From a virus, in IMG/VR virus record IMGVR_UViG_3300012920_000031, positions 1 through 64,000 of that record: 64,000 nt of DNA; one strand, given 5' to 3'. The notes below the pieces were generated by a model, which ran no database searches, was not told the origin of the DNA, and saw only the letters and a list, made by a program, of their open reading frames with translations. This document shows positions 22,976 to 31,943 of this stretch, in pieces (within the stretch, counting starts at the first letter, position 1; each line of letters starts with the position of its first letter). Position numbers and translations under genes: made by a program.

Positions 22976-24103
22976 TCACTCATTAGACGGGGAATCGTCT
23001 AACTCGTAAAAATCAGAAGCATTGCCTTCTCTATTACTGAACTTCATAATAACATCTTCGTCCATAATTGTCAAGACAGTTTTTCTGAAATTTTCATCCT
23101 GAAGCTTGTCGAGCCATTGCTTACGCTGGAACTTTGTTTCTGTTCCGTCGTCATGAACAATAGCGAACCAAGCACCAGACTGCTTCAGTCGCTCAGAGAT
23201 TTGGATCGCGTCGAACCAACTTTCCTCATCCTGAACACCTACAGCATCGTCACCCCAAAGAATCTTGAAGTTACAAGTTCGACCGGCTGTCCCGAAACGA
23301 GACTTTTCCAGCTTTACTTTCACCTCAGATCCAATGCGGTAACCATTATCATCAACAATAAAACTTGCCTTGGCTTTTCTAGCTGTAAGCCAGATTCGTA
23401 GTGAATACGAGTAAGGTAAAGCTTTTCCACCAGGCGTTACGTACGGTGTCGTCATTGCTTGTGCAGGTGTTCTTGCACCCAAGTTTGTCTTTAGTTGGTT
23501 CAAAACCAGCAACGTTGCATTAGCATCTGCAATCGGCACAATGAGCTTTGACATACCTTTCGCTAAGATTCTAGGCTTTACGGCCATTGACGACTGAGGG
23601 TTGAAGTCACCCTCAATGTCTGATATCGAAGGAGTCAAGGCTAAAGAGTCCCAAATAAACAACCACTTGTTTCCTGTGGCTAGTAACTCTTCGATTGTCT
23701 CTAGCACAAATTCTACTGACTCTGCCTGAACATACAAGAGCTTTTCGAGATCGCAATCAGCACGCTCTAAAAAAGAAGGGTCAATAGCTGACTCTGAATC
23801 GAAATAAACAACGTCGATCCCCATCTTTTGAGCGTTTGCTGCAATCTTAGCTGCCATAAATGACTTACCAGTTGCCTCAAGCCCTGCAATTTCAGAAACT
23901 TTACCAACTGGGATTCCCGCTAATTTGCCCTTACAGACAATAGAATCTAACCATCGAGACCCAGTAGGGATCCACTCATTGACTTCAGTTGGGTTATTAT
24001 CCTGAAGTGAGTGAGCGACTTCTCTGCCCGCTTTCTTGTTGATGATGCCCTTGATTGCTGAAATGTCAAGGGCGCCTTTTTTTAGTTTGGTTACTTTAGC
24101 CAT
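22976..24103 (-). CDS. RecA/UvsX-type recombinase
   Basis: The 375-residue protein has Walker A GLEATGKS (K80), Walker B LFIWDSLAL, the loop region around LNQLKTNLGARTP and TPGGKALPY, and an acidic C-terminal tail (YELDDSPSNE). It is nearer T4 UvsX than cellular RecA in its short N-terminus and ATP loop. It promotes strand exchange for recombination-dependent replication and repair, with the gp32-like protein (7 bases upstream) and the SbcDC-type nuclease. A terminator follows directly. Confidence 0.93.
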   Translation of the reverse strand: MAKVTKLKKGALDISAIKGIINKKAGREVAHSLQDNNPTEVNEWIPTGSRWLDSIVCKGKLAGIPVGKVSEIAGLEATGKSFMAAKIAANAQKMGIDVVYFDSESAIDPSFLERADCDLEKLLYVQAESVEFVLETIEELLATGNKWLFIWDSLALTPSISDIEGDFNPQSSMAVKPRILAKGMSKLIVPIADANATLLVLNQLKTNLGARTPAQAMTTPYVTPGGKALPYSYSLRIWLTARKAKASFIVDDNGYRIGSEVKVKLEKSRFGTAGRTCNFKILWGDDAVGVQDEESWFDAIQISERLKQSGAWFAIVHDDGTETKFQRKQWLDKLQDENFRKTVLTIMDEDVIMKFSNREGNASDFYELDDSPSNE

Positions 24104-24110
24104 AACCTAC

Positions 24111-24860
24111 CTACTGATTCAACAGGTCGCTGAACGCGGCCTCAACTGAATCTGTCTCGGTGTTGTTGGTACCAAACTTTTCAACCTCTTGATTACCAGT
24201 GTCACCAGCCATAAACTGATCAAGGATTGATTGTACCTCTTCAGTTGTTTTTCTTTCGAAGATCTCGTCGAAGTTTGGAATCGTTTCCAAAAGCTCCGCG
24301 CAGCGGTCATCGCCGCCAACTGCTTCGTCACAAAGAACAGTCTTTCGAGGACGTGGTCGGATATCCGTGCGAGGGAAGCTAGCTCCGGGGAGCTTACCGT
24401 ACATTAGCTTTAAATCGTTCCCTGTCTCTGGATCTGTAATGTCTCCATAGTCGGGATCAAGGACGATTGTCAAAAGCTTTTCGTAGGCCATCTTGCCATA
24501 CCCCCAAACACGGATACCCTCCTGTTCTTCACCTCGGACGAGGACCGGGGAAAAGAATCGTTGCTTTGCAAACATTTCCTTTGCTTGTCTTTTACTTTCT
24601 TCTGTGCCTTCGTTCCACAGTTTATTTGCAAAGTTGCATACAGGACAATCATCTCCAAAGTTTCTCTTTGGGCAAAGAAATGACTGGCCGCCAACTCCAT
24701 AGTGAAAAAAGCGTTCCTTGAACGGATCGCCATCTGGTGTCGAAACAATACGGATATTGCTCTCTCCATCTTCAGGTCTCCAGAAGTTTTTCTTCCCTCC
24801 TTCGCCCTTTCCATTAAGTTTATCTAACTTCGCTTTCATCGCGTCTAAATTAAGTGCCAC
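24111..24860 (-). CDS. Single-stranded DNA-binding protein (T4 gp32-like)
   Basis: The start is a GTG at 24860 (ALNLDAMKAKLDKL follows), 7 bases after AGGAGG; the longer reading from 24896 has no ribosome site. The 249-residue protein shows a basic N-terminal arm, a core with a zinc site of gp32 type (H-x9-C-x8-C-x2-C across HYGVGGQSFLC...CPVC) and an acidic, flexible C-terminus (NNTETDSVEAAFSDLL). It coats ssDNA and recruits replication partners. Its leader carries a strong promoter and a hairpin, so autoregulation as in T4 gene 32 is possible. Confidence 0.9.
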   Translation of the reverse strand: MALNLDAMKAKLDKLNGKGEGGKKNFWRPEDGESNIRIVSTPDGDPFKERFFHYGVGGQSFLCPKRNFGDDCPVCNFANKLWNEGTEESKRQAKEMFAKQRFFSPVLVRGEEQEGIRVWGYGKMAYEKLLTIVLDPDYGDITDPETGNDLKLMYGKLPGASFPRTDIRPRPRKTVLCDEAVGGDDRCAELLETIPNFDEIFERKTTEEVQSILDQFMAGDTGNQEVEKFGTNNTETDSVEAAFSDLLNQ

Positions 24861-24912
24861 TATAATACCTCCTATTGGTTTGTTGTTTTTTTGCACACTC
24901 TCGGCTATAGCA

Positions 24913-24932
24913 GGTCAGCGAATATCCTGACC
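24913..24932 (-). promoter_or_regulatory. Leader hairpin of the ssb gene, candidate autoregulatory element
   Basis: In the roughly 76-base leader a perfect 6-bp stem GGTCAG/CTGACC encloses an 8-base loop (minus strand 24932-24913). It ends about 53 bases before the GTG start, and there is no T-run, so it is not a terminator. T4 gene 32 is controlled by a leader pseudoknot bound by gp32; a similar role here is inferred. Confidence 0.45.
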
Positions 24933-24942
24933 AACTGTTTAT

Positions 24943-24971
24943 ATAATATCTTATTTTTTATTCTGTGTCAA
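24943..24971 (-). promoter_or_regulatory. Sigma-70-type promoter for ssb-recA
   Basis: TTGACA (24966-24971), 17 bases, TATTAT (24943-24948) on the minus strand. The -35 box lies inside the last codons of the tubulin-like gene, allowing high independent expression of the ssDNA-binding protein and recombinase. Confidence 0.85.
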
Positions 24972-25815
24972 GTTTTATTTGCTGAATTTTTGGAGAAAAT
25001 AATTCCACATAAATGTAGTCATCTTCATATTGTGTTGGATAGATCCCGAAGGAGACCTTTCTTTCTTCAGTGATTTTTGATTTTACATTATTTGTTATTT
25101 TTCTAAACAAATTTTCTTCTGTCCTGAGCTTCTCTTCATTTATACCATAATAATACACCATTTCAACTTGATTTTCAAGAGGAAAAAACAACTTTTCTGA
25201 TTCTCCTATTGATCCCAGTCCAATGGTCGTGATTCTGCAAGATTCTTTTGGTCTTTTGAATGTTGATGTTATAGGCTTTGTATTCTTGAACACATCCATC
25301 ATGTAATAAGTTGACGTAAATACATGATTTATTTGATTGTAATAATCAAATACATTTGTCGATCCAGCTAAATCTTCTAAGATGATGTTAGACACCAAGC
25401 ATATCTTATCAAATAAGCCACTTCGAGTAAAGTTTTGTAATATCCCCATAACAGAACGCTCATGTAAGACTTTTGTATCAGATAGTACATCTGTTTCGGG
25501 AACAAAATAAACAATATCCATTTTTATGTCTTTTTTATGCAAATGCTCTAATGCGCGCAAGGTCAATCCGGTTGAATCTGATGCTCCGCACAAAAAAACT
25601 GTACAATGGTCATTTATTTTATCTAACCACTTATGAAGCCGTGACAGATCCATGGATTCATACTCTTCAGGGCCCTGCTGTACTGGTAGGCTAAACTTGA
25701 ATTTAGAAGTTTTATTATTTTCGTTTGAAATGTAGTAGCATTCATACGTAGGGTATTCTGAAAGTTGTTGCACCACATTGCAGCCTGCAGTTCCTATGCC
25801 TAAAAGTTTTTTCAA
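24958..25815 (-). CDS. Divergent tubulin/FtsZ-superfamily-like protein
   Basis: The 285-residue protein starts at a TTG (25815) behind AAGGAG, overlapping the polymerase stop by 4 bases. The order of elements follows FtsZ: GIGTAGCNVV (T1 nucleotide loop, residues 6-15), YYIS after the second strand, FLCGASDSTGLTLRALEHL where FtsZ has GGGTGTG (T4 loop), a strand IVYFVP, then DKICLVSN with N143 at the nucleotide-contacting position. Helices then lead to a C-terminal domain beginning ITTIGLGSIGE. The T4 loop is degenerate, and the NxDFAD catalytic T7 motif is not visible, so GTP hydrolysis is doubtful. It might be a polymer-forming or a regulatory relative of PhuZ/TubZ. Confidence 0.65.
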   Translation of the reverse strand: MKKLLGIGTAGCNVVQQLSEYPTYECYYISNENNKTSKFKFSLPVQQGPEEYESMDLSRLHKWLDKINDHCTVFLCGASDSTGLTLRALEHLHKKDIKMDIVYFVPETDVLSDTKVLHERSVMGILQNFTRSGLFDKICLVSNIILEDLAGSTNVFDYYNQINHVFTSTYYMMDVFKNTKPITSTFKRPKESCRITTIGLGSIGESEKLFFPLENQVEMVYYYGINEEKLRTEENLFRKITNNVKSKITEERKVSFGIYPTQYEDDYIYVELFSPKIQQIKLDTE

Positions 25816-26942
25816 AGATTCAGCTCCTTTAAGTTAGAGAATGTTTTGCCAACCTTGCATGTGCTGGTAAAATTACCCCATCGCGTTTTCTCAAATTGCG
25901 ATTTGATATCTCGTAGCATTATAACATCTTCTTGGCACATGTCAAGTATAATTGAGTCATGGAGTGTAAATGCTATGGTAGATTTTTTACCTTTGAGCAT
26001 TTTTTGAATTTTATATGCGTTTTCCAATACTTGGTCCGACGTTGTTGATTGTAGTAGATAGTTTTGTGCTTTTCTTTCCTCCACCACTAGTTTACGACCA
26101 AATGGCGTTGTAAGGACGCGGTCTTCAGAAAAGTAAAAATCTCGAAAAATTGTCCGCGAAAAAATTTGGTCAAATCGACTTTTTGAGTTCGAAGGATTAT
26201 ACAGCCAGGCGAACAACTCTATCTTGGCCTGAGACCTCTGAATATTATTTTGAAATACATTTTTCACTACCCATTCGTGTATATCTCCTTGAGGCTGTTC
26301 TTTTCCAGACAGTGCCATTAGCATTCTGACCTCTGCGGCATTTAGATCTAGTTCTACAAACGCATCGTTTTGAGGTCTTAATAATTGTCTCTGTTCTTTC
26401 TTTAAAGTTAGAACCGGAATTGAATCTCTTCTTGTTGTTAGCCTGCCGGTGGCTGAGCCAAAGATGTTGTATAACACTCTTCCTTTCCTATTTCCAAACT
26501 GTACAGTCTGTCTTGCAATGTTTGATGTCAAGACATGTATTTTATGCAGAATCTCATAATCCTCTTCTTTTTTTGTCGTCTTATAGAGATTCTCCAGGGC
26601 TTGCTGTTTTATCTGAAACCACTTCACTAGTTGATGCTCTGGTAATAGATCGAAAAAACACTGATCCTGTAGACTTACCTTTGCAGATATAGCTGCTTTT
26701 TGGTGTGCCTGCATTTTTTTACTGTATAAGATAAAGGCTTCAGGATCTTGACAGTACGGAGACAAATCCTCTTCTTTCACAGAAAGAAAAAGATAGTGAA
26801 AATTTTCATCTTCTAACAAGGGCGAGTGTTTCCAAGCTAGCGTATACTGATTCGCAGTTGATTCTACGTCATCAAATAAAAAAGTATTGTTATGAAATAT
26901 GCCGCGGCAGTTATCTTTTATATCTAGAGTTTGAAGAATCAC
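25812..26942 (-). CDS. Short family-A DNA polymerase (Pol I palm/fingers only)
   Basis: The 376-residue protein contains the polymerase core motifs: SATGRL (about 163-168), motif A LDLNAAEVR with D199 and E204, motif B R236...K240...Y248, and motif C LHDSIILD with H328-D329. Both metal-binding aspartates are present. There is no 3'-5' exonuclease domain and the thumb is reduced; full Pol I is about 930 aa. It could fill gaps or act in repair or recombination. It is embedded in the tail-gene operon, starts at a GTG overlapping the upstream stop (GTGA), and coexists with the DnaE replicase, which is unusual. Confidence 0.85.
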   Translation of the reverse strand: MILQTLDIKDNCRGIFHNNTFLFDDVESTANQYTLAWKHSPLLEDENFHYLFLSVKEEDLSPYCQDPEAFILYSKKMQAHQKAAISAKVSLQDQCFFDLLPEHQLVKWFQIKQQALENLYKTTKKEEDYEILHKIHVLTSNIARQTVQFGNRKGRVLYNIFGSATGRLTTRRDSIPVLTLKKEQRQLLRPQNDAFVELDLNAAEVRMLMALSGKEQPQGDIHEWVVKNVFQNNIQRSQAKIELFAWLYNPSNSKSRFDQIFSRTIFRDFYFSEDRVLTTPFGRKLVVEERKAQNYLLQSTTSDQVLENAYKIQKMLKGKKSTIAFTLHDSIILDMCQEDVIMLRDIKSQFEKTRWGNFTSTCKVGKTFSNLKELNL

Positions 26943-28156
26943 ATAAAATCCTTTATGGTTATGTTTTGATAGGAGTTTATTCCTTTTTTATTTTCGTATA
27001 TTGTTTTTAGATATTCTGAAGTATACAATCCAATTTTCCCTAAAGCCGGCTTTACACTGTAACCATTTTTATTATATTTTACACCATATATATCTTGTAA
27101 GTCAAGAACTAATTGCTTTCTTTCTGATAATTCATCAGGCGTAATATTTATCCCTAGTTCTTTGTGTCTTATTTCGACCAATTCTTGTATCCACCAAGAG
27201 ACATCATACTTAGCTTCTATTTGTGGACGTAGTTTAAGAGTTCTCTTAGTCTCTAAGGATGTTGAATCTGTTTGGGCCTTTTCGAAAAAAGGATTCTGAT
27301 CGACAAACTCGTTGTAAAGACCAGTAAAAAATCTCTGTATACTATCCAAATCATCATAGTGAGTTTTAGTTCTGAAAAGTCTAGAGAGTATATTTTCTGT
27401 GCTTGTATCTCTAAAATATTTTAAAATGTGATTTTGCATAACTGAGGATTCAAGGTTGGCTATCAATCTTGCTGGATAGTTTTTGTCCACGTAAAAGCCA
27501 GCTTGATTTGCGACATCAGCATAACACTTAAATTCCTTTGTTTGTACAATCTTACCTTTTGTAAAATCTTGATCATAGGGCTGGTTTGATAGTTCTATAC
27601 ATAAACCAGAAACATTGATAGGACAATCTAAAGAAAGAAGAAACCCTGATTTTGTTATGGGCGCAAGTTTTAATTGTGTATATAATTCTTGTCGACAATG
27701 CTTCATAAAATCACCGAAGTTGTAAATACTACGCTGGACAGAAGTGATTCTAGACAGCAAAGACTCTGCTATACGTGTTATATACTCTGAATAAGAAGCT
27801 TGAAAATCTACGTGAGCTTTCTTAGGTACCAAATTTTCCAAAAAAGGAGGAAAACTAATCGATGTTTCTTGTACTATTGAAAGGTAAGAGTCTCTAAACT
27901 GATTGAATGCGCTTACAGCAAAAGATACAGCATAAAGATTAGGGTTTGCATAATCACCAAAATTTGACATGGTGGAATCTTTGTCTTCCGCCAATAACAC
28001 TACAGGCTCAAAGTCAGCATTATACAATCCATAGTTTGGCTTTTCATACCAAAGGTCTATGAAATCTACTTCTGGAATATCCATGTTTTGTTTGTACTTT
28101 TTTCTTTCCATGAATGCCAACCTAGAGGGTAAACCATTACTTCCTAAAAAATCCAT
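26939..28156 (-). CDS. Virion structural protein, 405 aa, probable baseplate region
   Basis: No family is firmly recognised. The protein has mixed helix and strand content, a cysteine-poor body, a segment rich in Tyr/Phe early on, and a C-terminal domain with LGINITPDELSERKQLV. It shares a base with the 923-residue gene stop (TAATG) and overlaps the polymerase gene by 4 bases. Its position directly downstream of the tape measure, gp53-like and 923-residue genes suggests a baseplate or tail-tip component; this is contextual. Confidence 0.6.
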   Translation of the reverse strand: MDFLGSNGLPSRLAFMERKKYKQNMDIPEVDFIDLWYEKPNYGLYNADFEPVVLLAEDKDSTMSNFGDYANPNLYAVSFAVSAFNQFRDSYLSIVQETSISFPPFLENLVPKKAHVDFQASYSEYITRIAESLLSRITSVQRSIYNFGDFMKHCRQELYTQLKLAPITKSGFLLSLDCPINVSGLCIELSNQPYDQDFTKGKIVQTKEFKCYADVANQAGFYVDKNYPARLIANLESSVMQNHILKYFRDTSTENILSRLFRTKTHYDDLDSIQRFFTGLYNEFVDQNPFFEKAQTDSTSLETKRTLKLRPQIEAKYDVSWWIQELVEIRHKELGINITPDELSERKQLVLDLQDIYGVKYNKNGYSVKPALGKIGLYTSEYLKTIYENKKGINSYQNITIKDFM

Positions 28157-30927
28157 TAGTTACTAGCCTCCGTTTTTATGCTTATACTATTATTTTCACC
28201 AACTGAGACTGTAATATTAGGTGCCCCACTGCGGCGCCTTACTAGATATTCTCTACCTTGATTCACAACTCTCCTTGATGAAGTGTTGTTTTCTGCAAAA
28301 CCATTTGTCAATTCTGCTCTAATGATGTCATTCTTTTCATCTTCAGTGAGCAAGGTTGAAGATCTTATAACATCATAATCTGAAGATTTTTTGCTTTCAT
28401 AATTTGGTGCGTCATAAGATGGAGCATCATCTGTAGATTTAGACTCAGGATTTTGATCAGGTGCTTTAGGTTTACTCTGGGTTATCTCCGCCAGGAATGA
28501 AGAGTCAGAATCTGCCCAAGAAACATAAGATGTTGACAAGCTAGTTGAGAATGCTGACCCATTAAAATTTGTACTTACAGTTATAACCTGGTAATAACCT
28601 CCCAGGCCCAATCTAAATGCTGCAGAATTTTTAGACCTGGGGTCTCCAAATCCAATACTAGAAGGGTTCAGATAAATCATCATACCGGGGAGGAAAAAAT
28701 TGTTACCAAACATTTCAATATTTGCAGTGTACGGCATCTTTAATTCATCGTATAAAGATACAGACTCTAACATCAGCGACTCTTTCCTGCCGGGAATATC
28801 GTATTTACTAAATGACACATTCTTCAGCATGCCTCTATTTTTACCTATTTGCAAGTGGTAGATTCCATCTCTAGCGTCTTTTTTTGCATCACCCGAAAGA
28901 CCCGATGGTGAATCTTCAGTTGCCTCTGAATATACTATATAATAATCATGGTCATCAGCAGATCGAGTACTGGTGCCAGCCTTATGAAAGTCTGGTAAGT
29001 CATCAATGTCTATCACATCTTTTTTGCCTTGTAGTTTGTTTGATTTTGGACCTGTGACCAACAAAGATCTTATGGCAATGTTTGAAGACATAGTAGGTAC
29101 ATCTTCAGAAATATTAGAAGAAAGCGCTTTCGCGATTAGCTTACAACACAAGTCATCTAGAAAACTTTTTACAGAGAACTTATTTTTTGACATTTGTTCT
29201 ATTTCATCGAAAAAATGTTTACCTAGTATACTCAACTCTATGGGTACATCAGCAATATTAATGACCTTAACACCATTTGGGGTATTTATTGGCACTGTCG
29301 AAAAAAGAATTTTCATAGACTTCAGCGAAAGAAGTGATTTCTGAAGCTGCTCTATGTGCGATTTCCGATCCAGGCCCTGCATTGCTTGATCACGGGCCTT
29401 AGTTATGGCAAAATCTAAATTTCTCATAATGTTAAAAGAGATGGACTCTACGACATCACCAACATAAACATAGCTAATAGATTTATTTTTCTGGCGGTAT
29501 CTATACAGTTCGTCAAGTTCTTTCAGGTCCTTGTTGATATCTTGTCTCGCCCTAAGGGTCTCATCCGCTAGCTCTTTTGATTGTGATACAAGGGTGCTGG
29601 TATCTTGAGACCCAAAGCCGCCAGTCAAATCGAAGTTTCCAAGACTTGTGGCAGTGCCTCCGCTGCCGCCGGCGGATGGGCTACTAAGATTTATTTTTTG
29701 CTCCAGTACCTTTTGCGTTTTAGCTTCAAGAGCAGCTTGAATCTTGATCTGCTCTAGAGATCTGCCAAACTGTTTCTCTTCTTTTTTAGCGACTTGATTT
29801 TCTAGCATTTTTGCGGCCGCATCTGTTTGCGCGGTGAGCTTGTCAGAATCTTGAAACATTCTGAATGCGGACATGTCCAGAGAGCTAAGACTCATATCGT
29901 GTATTCTTTGCTTTGAGCTTTTTGGATTTTTATCATCAGTTAGATAAGTAAATATTCTTCTTAGTTTTGATACAAGGCGCGCGCGGGATGCCCTTTGTTG
30001 TTCTTCTTTTTCTTCTTCAGAAATATCGTCTGGTTTTTTGTCTTTTTTTGCTCCAGATTTGAAGCCGGCTAGTATTACCAAATCTGATGGTTCCCTCATT
30101 ACATCATACATACTATCATGCAAGGCGCCCTCCAGTCTACCAATGTAACTAATATCTATGGTGGCTGTACCATCTTGATTTACATTTATAGAGTGATCAT
30201 AAAGTGTCATCCTGATGGTTACATTTGTTTTTCTAATTGCTTCTTTTTCGGCCGCTGTAAATATGTTACTTCTTTCTGGGAAACTGTAACCCATCCTCAT
30301 AGCTATCTCGAAACTACTAGCATCCTTAGTCTGCTCTGAAGACACCTCTTTTGAGACACCGGAGCTTACTGATTTAGACGATCTTCTGGATATGGTAAAT
30401 AAGTCTGCTAACTTTGCAAAACCAGGAGGTACTTCTTTGAAAATGTTTTCTAAATTATCAACAAAAATGCTTAGATTGCAATCTATTTGCTTATCAAAAG
30501 AAAAGGGATTGTTTCCTGTGTACTGTACAGACATGCTCTTTATGCCGGATGCACCGATGCCTGTTCCGGGACCTAGCATGCTTTCTCTTGTTACCCTTTC
30601 TGCTGCTATGGGAAAATAAAATGGTATATAATTCGAGTTTTGTACCTTGTACAGGGTTAGACTTGGTTGTAAAGAAGATAGCTTATGTGTTTCTAGGTCT
30701 AGAAAATGCCTGTAAGCATTTACATTCTTTGGCTTGTATAGCTTTGATACAAAACTTATCGGAGTATAGTCTCCGTCAATTTTATATACCCCAATTGAAT
30801 TCTTTATAAGATCGTTATTTATTCTTGATCCGTTTTTTGTATCAGATTTGGCTCTTCTGTTTTTTGCATACTTTTCGTATACAACATAACCCTGGTCATT
30901 GAATTTTCTTGTCTTTATGCTAGCCAT
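28156..30927 (-). CDS. Large baseplate/hub-region structural protein, 923 aa
   Basis: The N-terminal third is beta-rich. A Ser/Lys-rich, then coiled-coil middle (about 310-470, with EEEKEEQQRASRARL and LEQKIN) follows. The region about 690-830 contains ANIEMFGNNFFLPGMMIYLNPSS and RLGLGGYYQVITV, a beta-barrel pattern seen in tail-hub proteins (strands linking a PGMxIYxNP loop with a LGLGGYY turn). The C-terminus is flexible. The gene overlaps the gp53-like gene by 8 bases. I interpret it as a tail-hub or baseplate protein, without a firm homologue. Confidence 0.65.
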   Translation of the reverse strand: MASIKTRKFNDQGYVVYEKYAKNRRAKSDTKNGSRINNDLIKNSIGVYKIDGDYTPISFVSKLYKPKNVNAYRHFLDLETHKLSSLQPSLTLYKVQNSNYIPFYFPIAAERVTRESMLGPGTGIGASGIKSMSVQYTGNNPFSFDKQIDCNLSIFVDNLENIFKEVPPGFAKLADLFTISRRSSKSVSSGVSKEVSSEQTKDASSFEIAMRMGYSFPERSNIFTAAEKEAIRKTNVTIRMTLYDHSINVNQDGTATIDISYIGRLEGALHDSMYDVMREPSDLVILAGFKSGAKKDKKPDDISEEEKEEQQRASRARLVSKLRRIFTYLTDDKNPKSSKQRIHDMSLSSLDMSAFRMFQDSDKLTAQTDAAAKMLENQVAKKEEKQFGRSLEQIKIQAALEAKTQKVLEQKINLSSPSAGGSGGTATSLGNFDLTGGFGSQDTSTLVSQSKELADETLRARQDINKDLKELDELYRYRQKNKSISYVYVGDVVESISFNIMRNLDFAITKARDQAMQGLDRKSHIEQLQKSLLSLKSMKILFSTVPINTPNGVKVINIADVPIELSILGKHFFDEIEQMSKNKFSVKSFLDDLCCKLIAKALSSNISEDVPTMSSNIAIRSLLVTGPKSNKLQGKKDVIDIDDLPDFHKAGTSTRSADDHDYYIVYSEATEDSPSGLSGDAKKDARDGIYHLQIGKNRGMLKNVSFSKYDIPGRKESLMLESVSLYDELKMPYTANIEMFGNNFFLPGMMIYLNPSSIGFGDPRSKNSAAFRLGLGGYYQVITVSTNFNGSAFSTSLSTSYVSWADSDSSFLAEITQSKPKAPDQNPESKSTDDAPSYDAPNYESKKSSDYDVIRSSTLLTEDEKNDIIRAELTNGFAENNTSSRRVVNQGREYLVRRRSGAPNITVSVGENNSISIKTEASN

Positions 30928-31267
30928 TTTCTCTTTCTGCGTAATACAACACTTCTTCTAAGGGTAGAGGAATGTGTACAGTATCTCCTATATTGTACAA
31001 ATTGTCAATAGGTTTTTTATTGAACCAGCCAATGACCCACCAGTAACTTGTGTCTCCATAATATTCATGCGCCAATTTAGAAAGACTATCACTAACAGTA
31101 AATATATGATCAATGATGTCAAGGTCTTTCATCTCAGAAGAAGTTATTTTTCCAAACTTCATTTTCGATAAGTGTCTAAAAGATTTTATACCCCTTTCTT
31201 TGAGAAAGGATTTATACAACTTATTTTCATTTATAAAAATATCTCTATTCTGGTTCCTGTCTACCAT
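30920..31267 (-). CDS. Baseplate wedge-type protein with LysM-like domain (gp53-like)
   Basis: The 115-residue protein has a basic N-terminal half and a LysM-like C-terminal half, HIFTVSDSLSKLAHEYYGD, YWWVIGWFN and GDTVHIPLP, as in T4 gp53 and LysM proteins that join tail sheath and baseplate. No signal peptide is present, so it is a virion part rather than a wall enzyme. An AGGAG ribosome site precedes it, next to the 224-residue tail gene. Confidence 0.8.
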   Translation of the reverse strand: MVDRNQNRDIFINENKLYKSFLKERGIKSFRHLSKMKFGKITSSEMKDLDIIDHIFTVSDSLSKLAHEYYGDTSYWWVIGWFNKKPIDNLYNIGDTVHIPLPLEEVLYYAERENG

Positions 31268-31268
31268 A

Positions 31269-31943
31269 CTAGTCTTCTCCTGTTATGATGTCCTGGCGAG
31301 CGGAATTGACATCAGGGTTACTGGTGTTTTGAGTATTTTCTGGTATTGATTGGTTTTTTGTATAAGGGAATCTTCTTGTAATAAACCTGTTTCTTTCAAA
31401 CCCTAATTCGTGTTCATGTTGTGGGTCAAAATTGAAAGAAACATTAAAGTGTTTTGCCAAAATTTCTTCATCATCAATAAAAAATCCGACTTCACGATTT
31501 GGATCAAAAGTTAAGCCGCTGATACACCCAAGCAAACCTCTCTCAAAATTATCACCTGAGTTGTTAGTTATCAAATTCATGAATTGCACTCTCAACAGAG
31601 GTGGTGCTGCTAAGGTCCTACCTTTACCCAGCCTACCTGTGAGAGGTGCTGAATAAACGGGATACAACATTTGTATAAACTTACTATAGTTTGCCATATT
31701 ATTACGTGCTTCAGCTAATGAGGGTGATAGAACGTCAAATCCGATGGCGATGGTTCTTGTCGTTCCGTTATATGTTTGAATTGGATCCATACGGCCATAG
31801 ACAGACTCCGGAGTCCACCCGACACTGTACTGGTCACTAAAATTTGTTAGAAACGCTGGGAACTCTACTCGCAGATCTGTAGAGACGCTGTGTATTTTTA
31901 TAACTGTCTTTGATCCTTTTGCTACGTCGTTGAATGATATCAT
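31269..31943 (-). CDS. Tail/baseplate structural protein, 224 aa (tube-associated)
   Basis: Beta-rich protein with the segment FLTNFSDQYSVGWTPESVYGR, followed by TYNGTTRTIAIGFDVLSPS. This resembles tail-tube-cap or baseplate proteins of myoviruses that continue the tube fold. The C-terminus is disordered (Asn/Thr/Pro-rich). The start overlaps the tape-measure stop by 4 bases, which fits a baseplate tube initiator encoded beside the tape measure. The call is structural only. Confidence 0.65.
   Translation of the reverse strand: MISFNDVAKGSKTVIKIHSVSTDLRVEFPAFLTNFSDQYSVGWTPESVYGRMDPIQTYNGTTRTIAIGFDVLSPSLAEARNNMANYSKFIQMLYPVYSAPLTGRLGKGRTLAAPPLLRVQFMNLITNNSGDNFERGLLGCISGLTFDPNREVGFFIDDEEILAKHFNVSFNFDPQHEHELGFERNRFITRRFPYTKNQSIPENTQNTSNPDVNSARQDIITGED

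Noticed and set aside
24860-24896. ATG-started extension of the gp32-like protein
   Set aside because: The AGGAGG site points to the GTG at 24860, and the extension lies in the leader.
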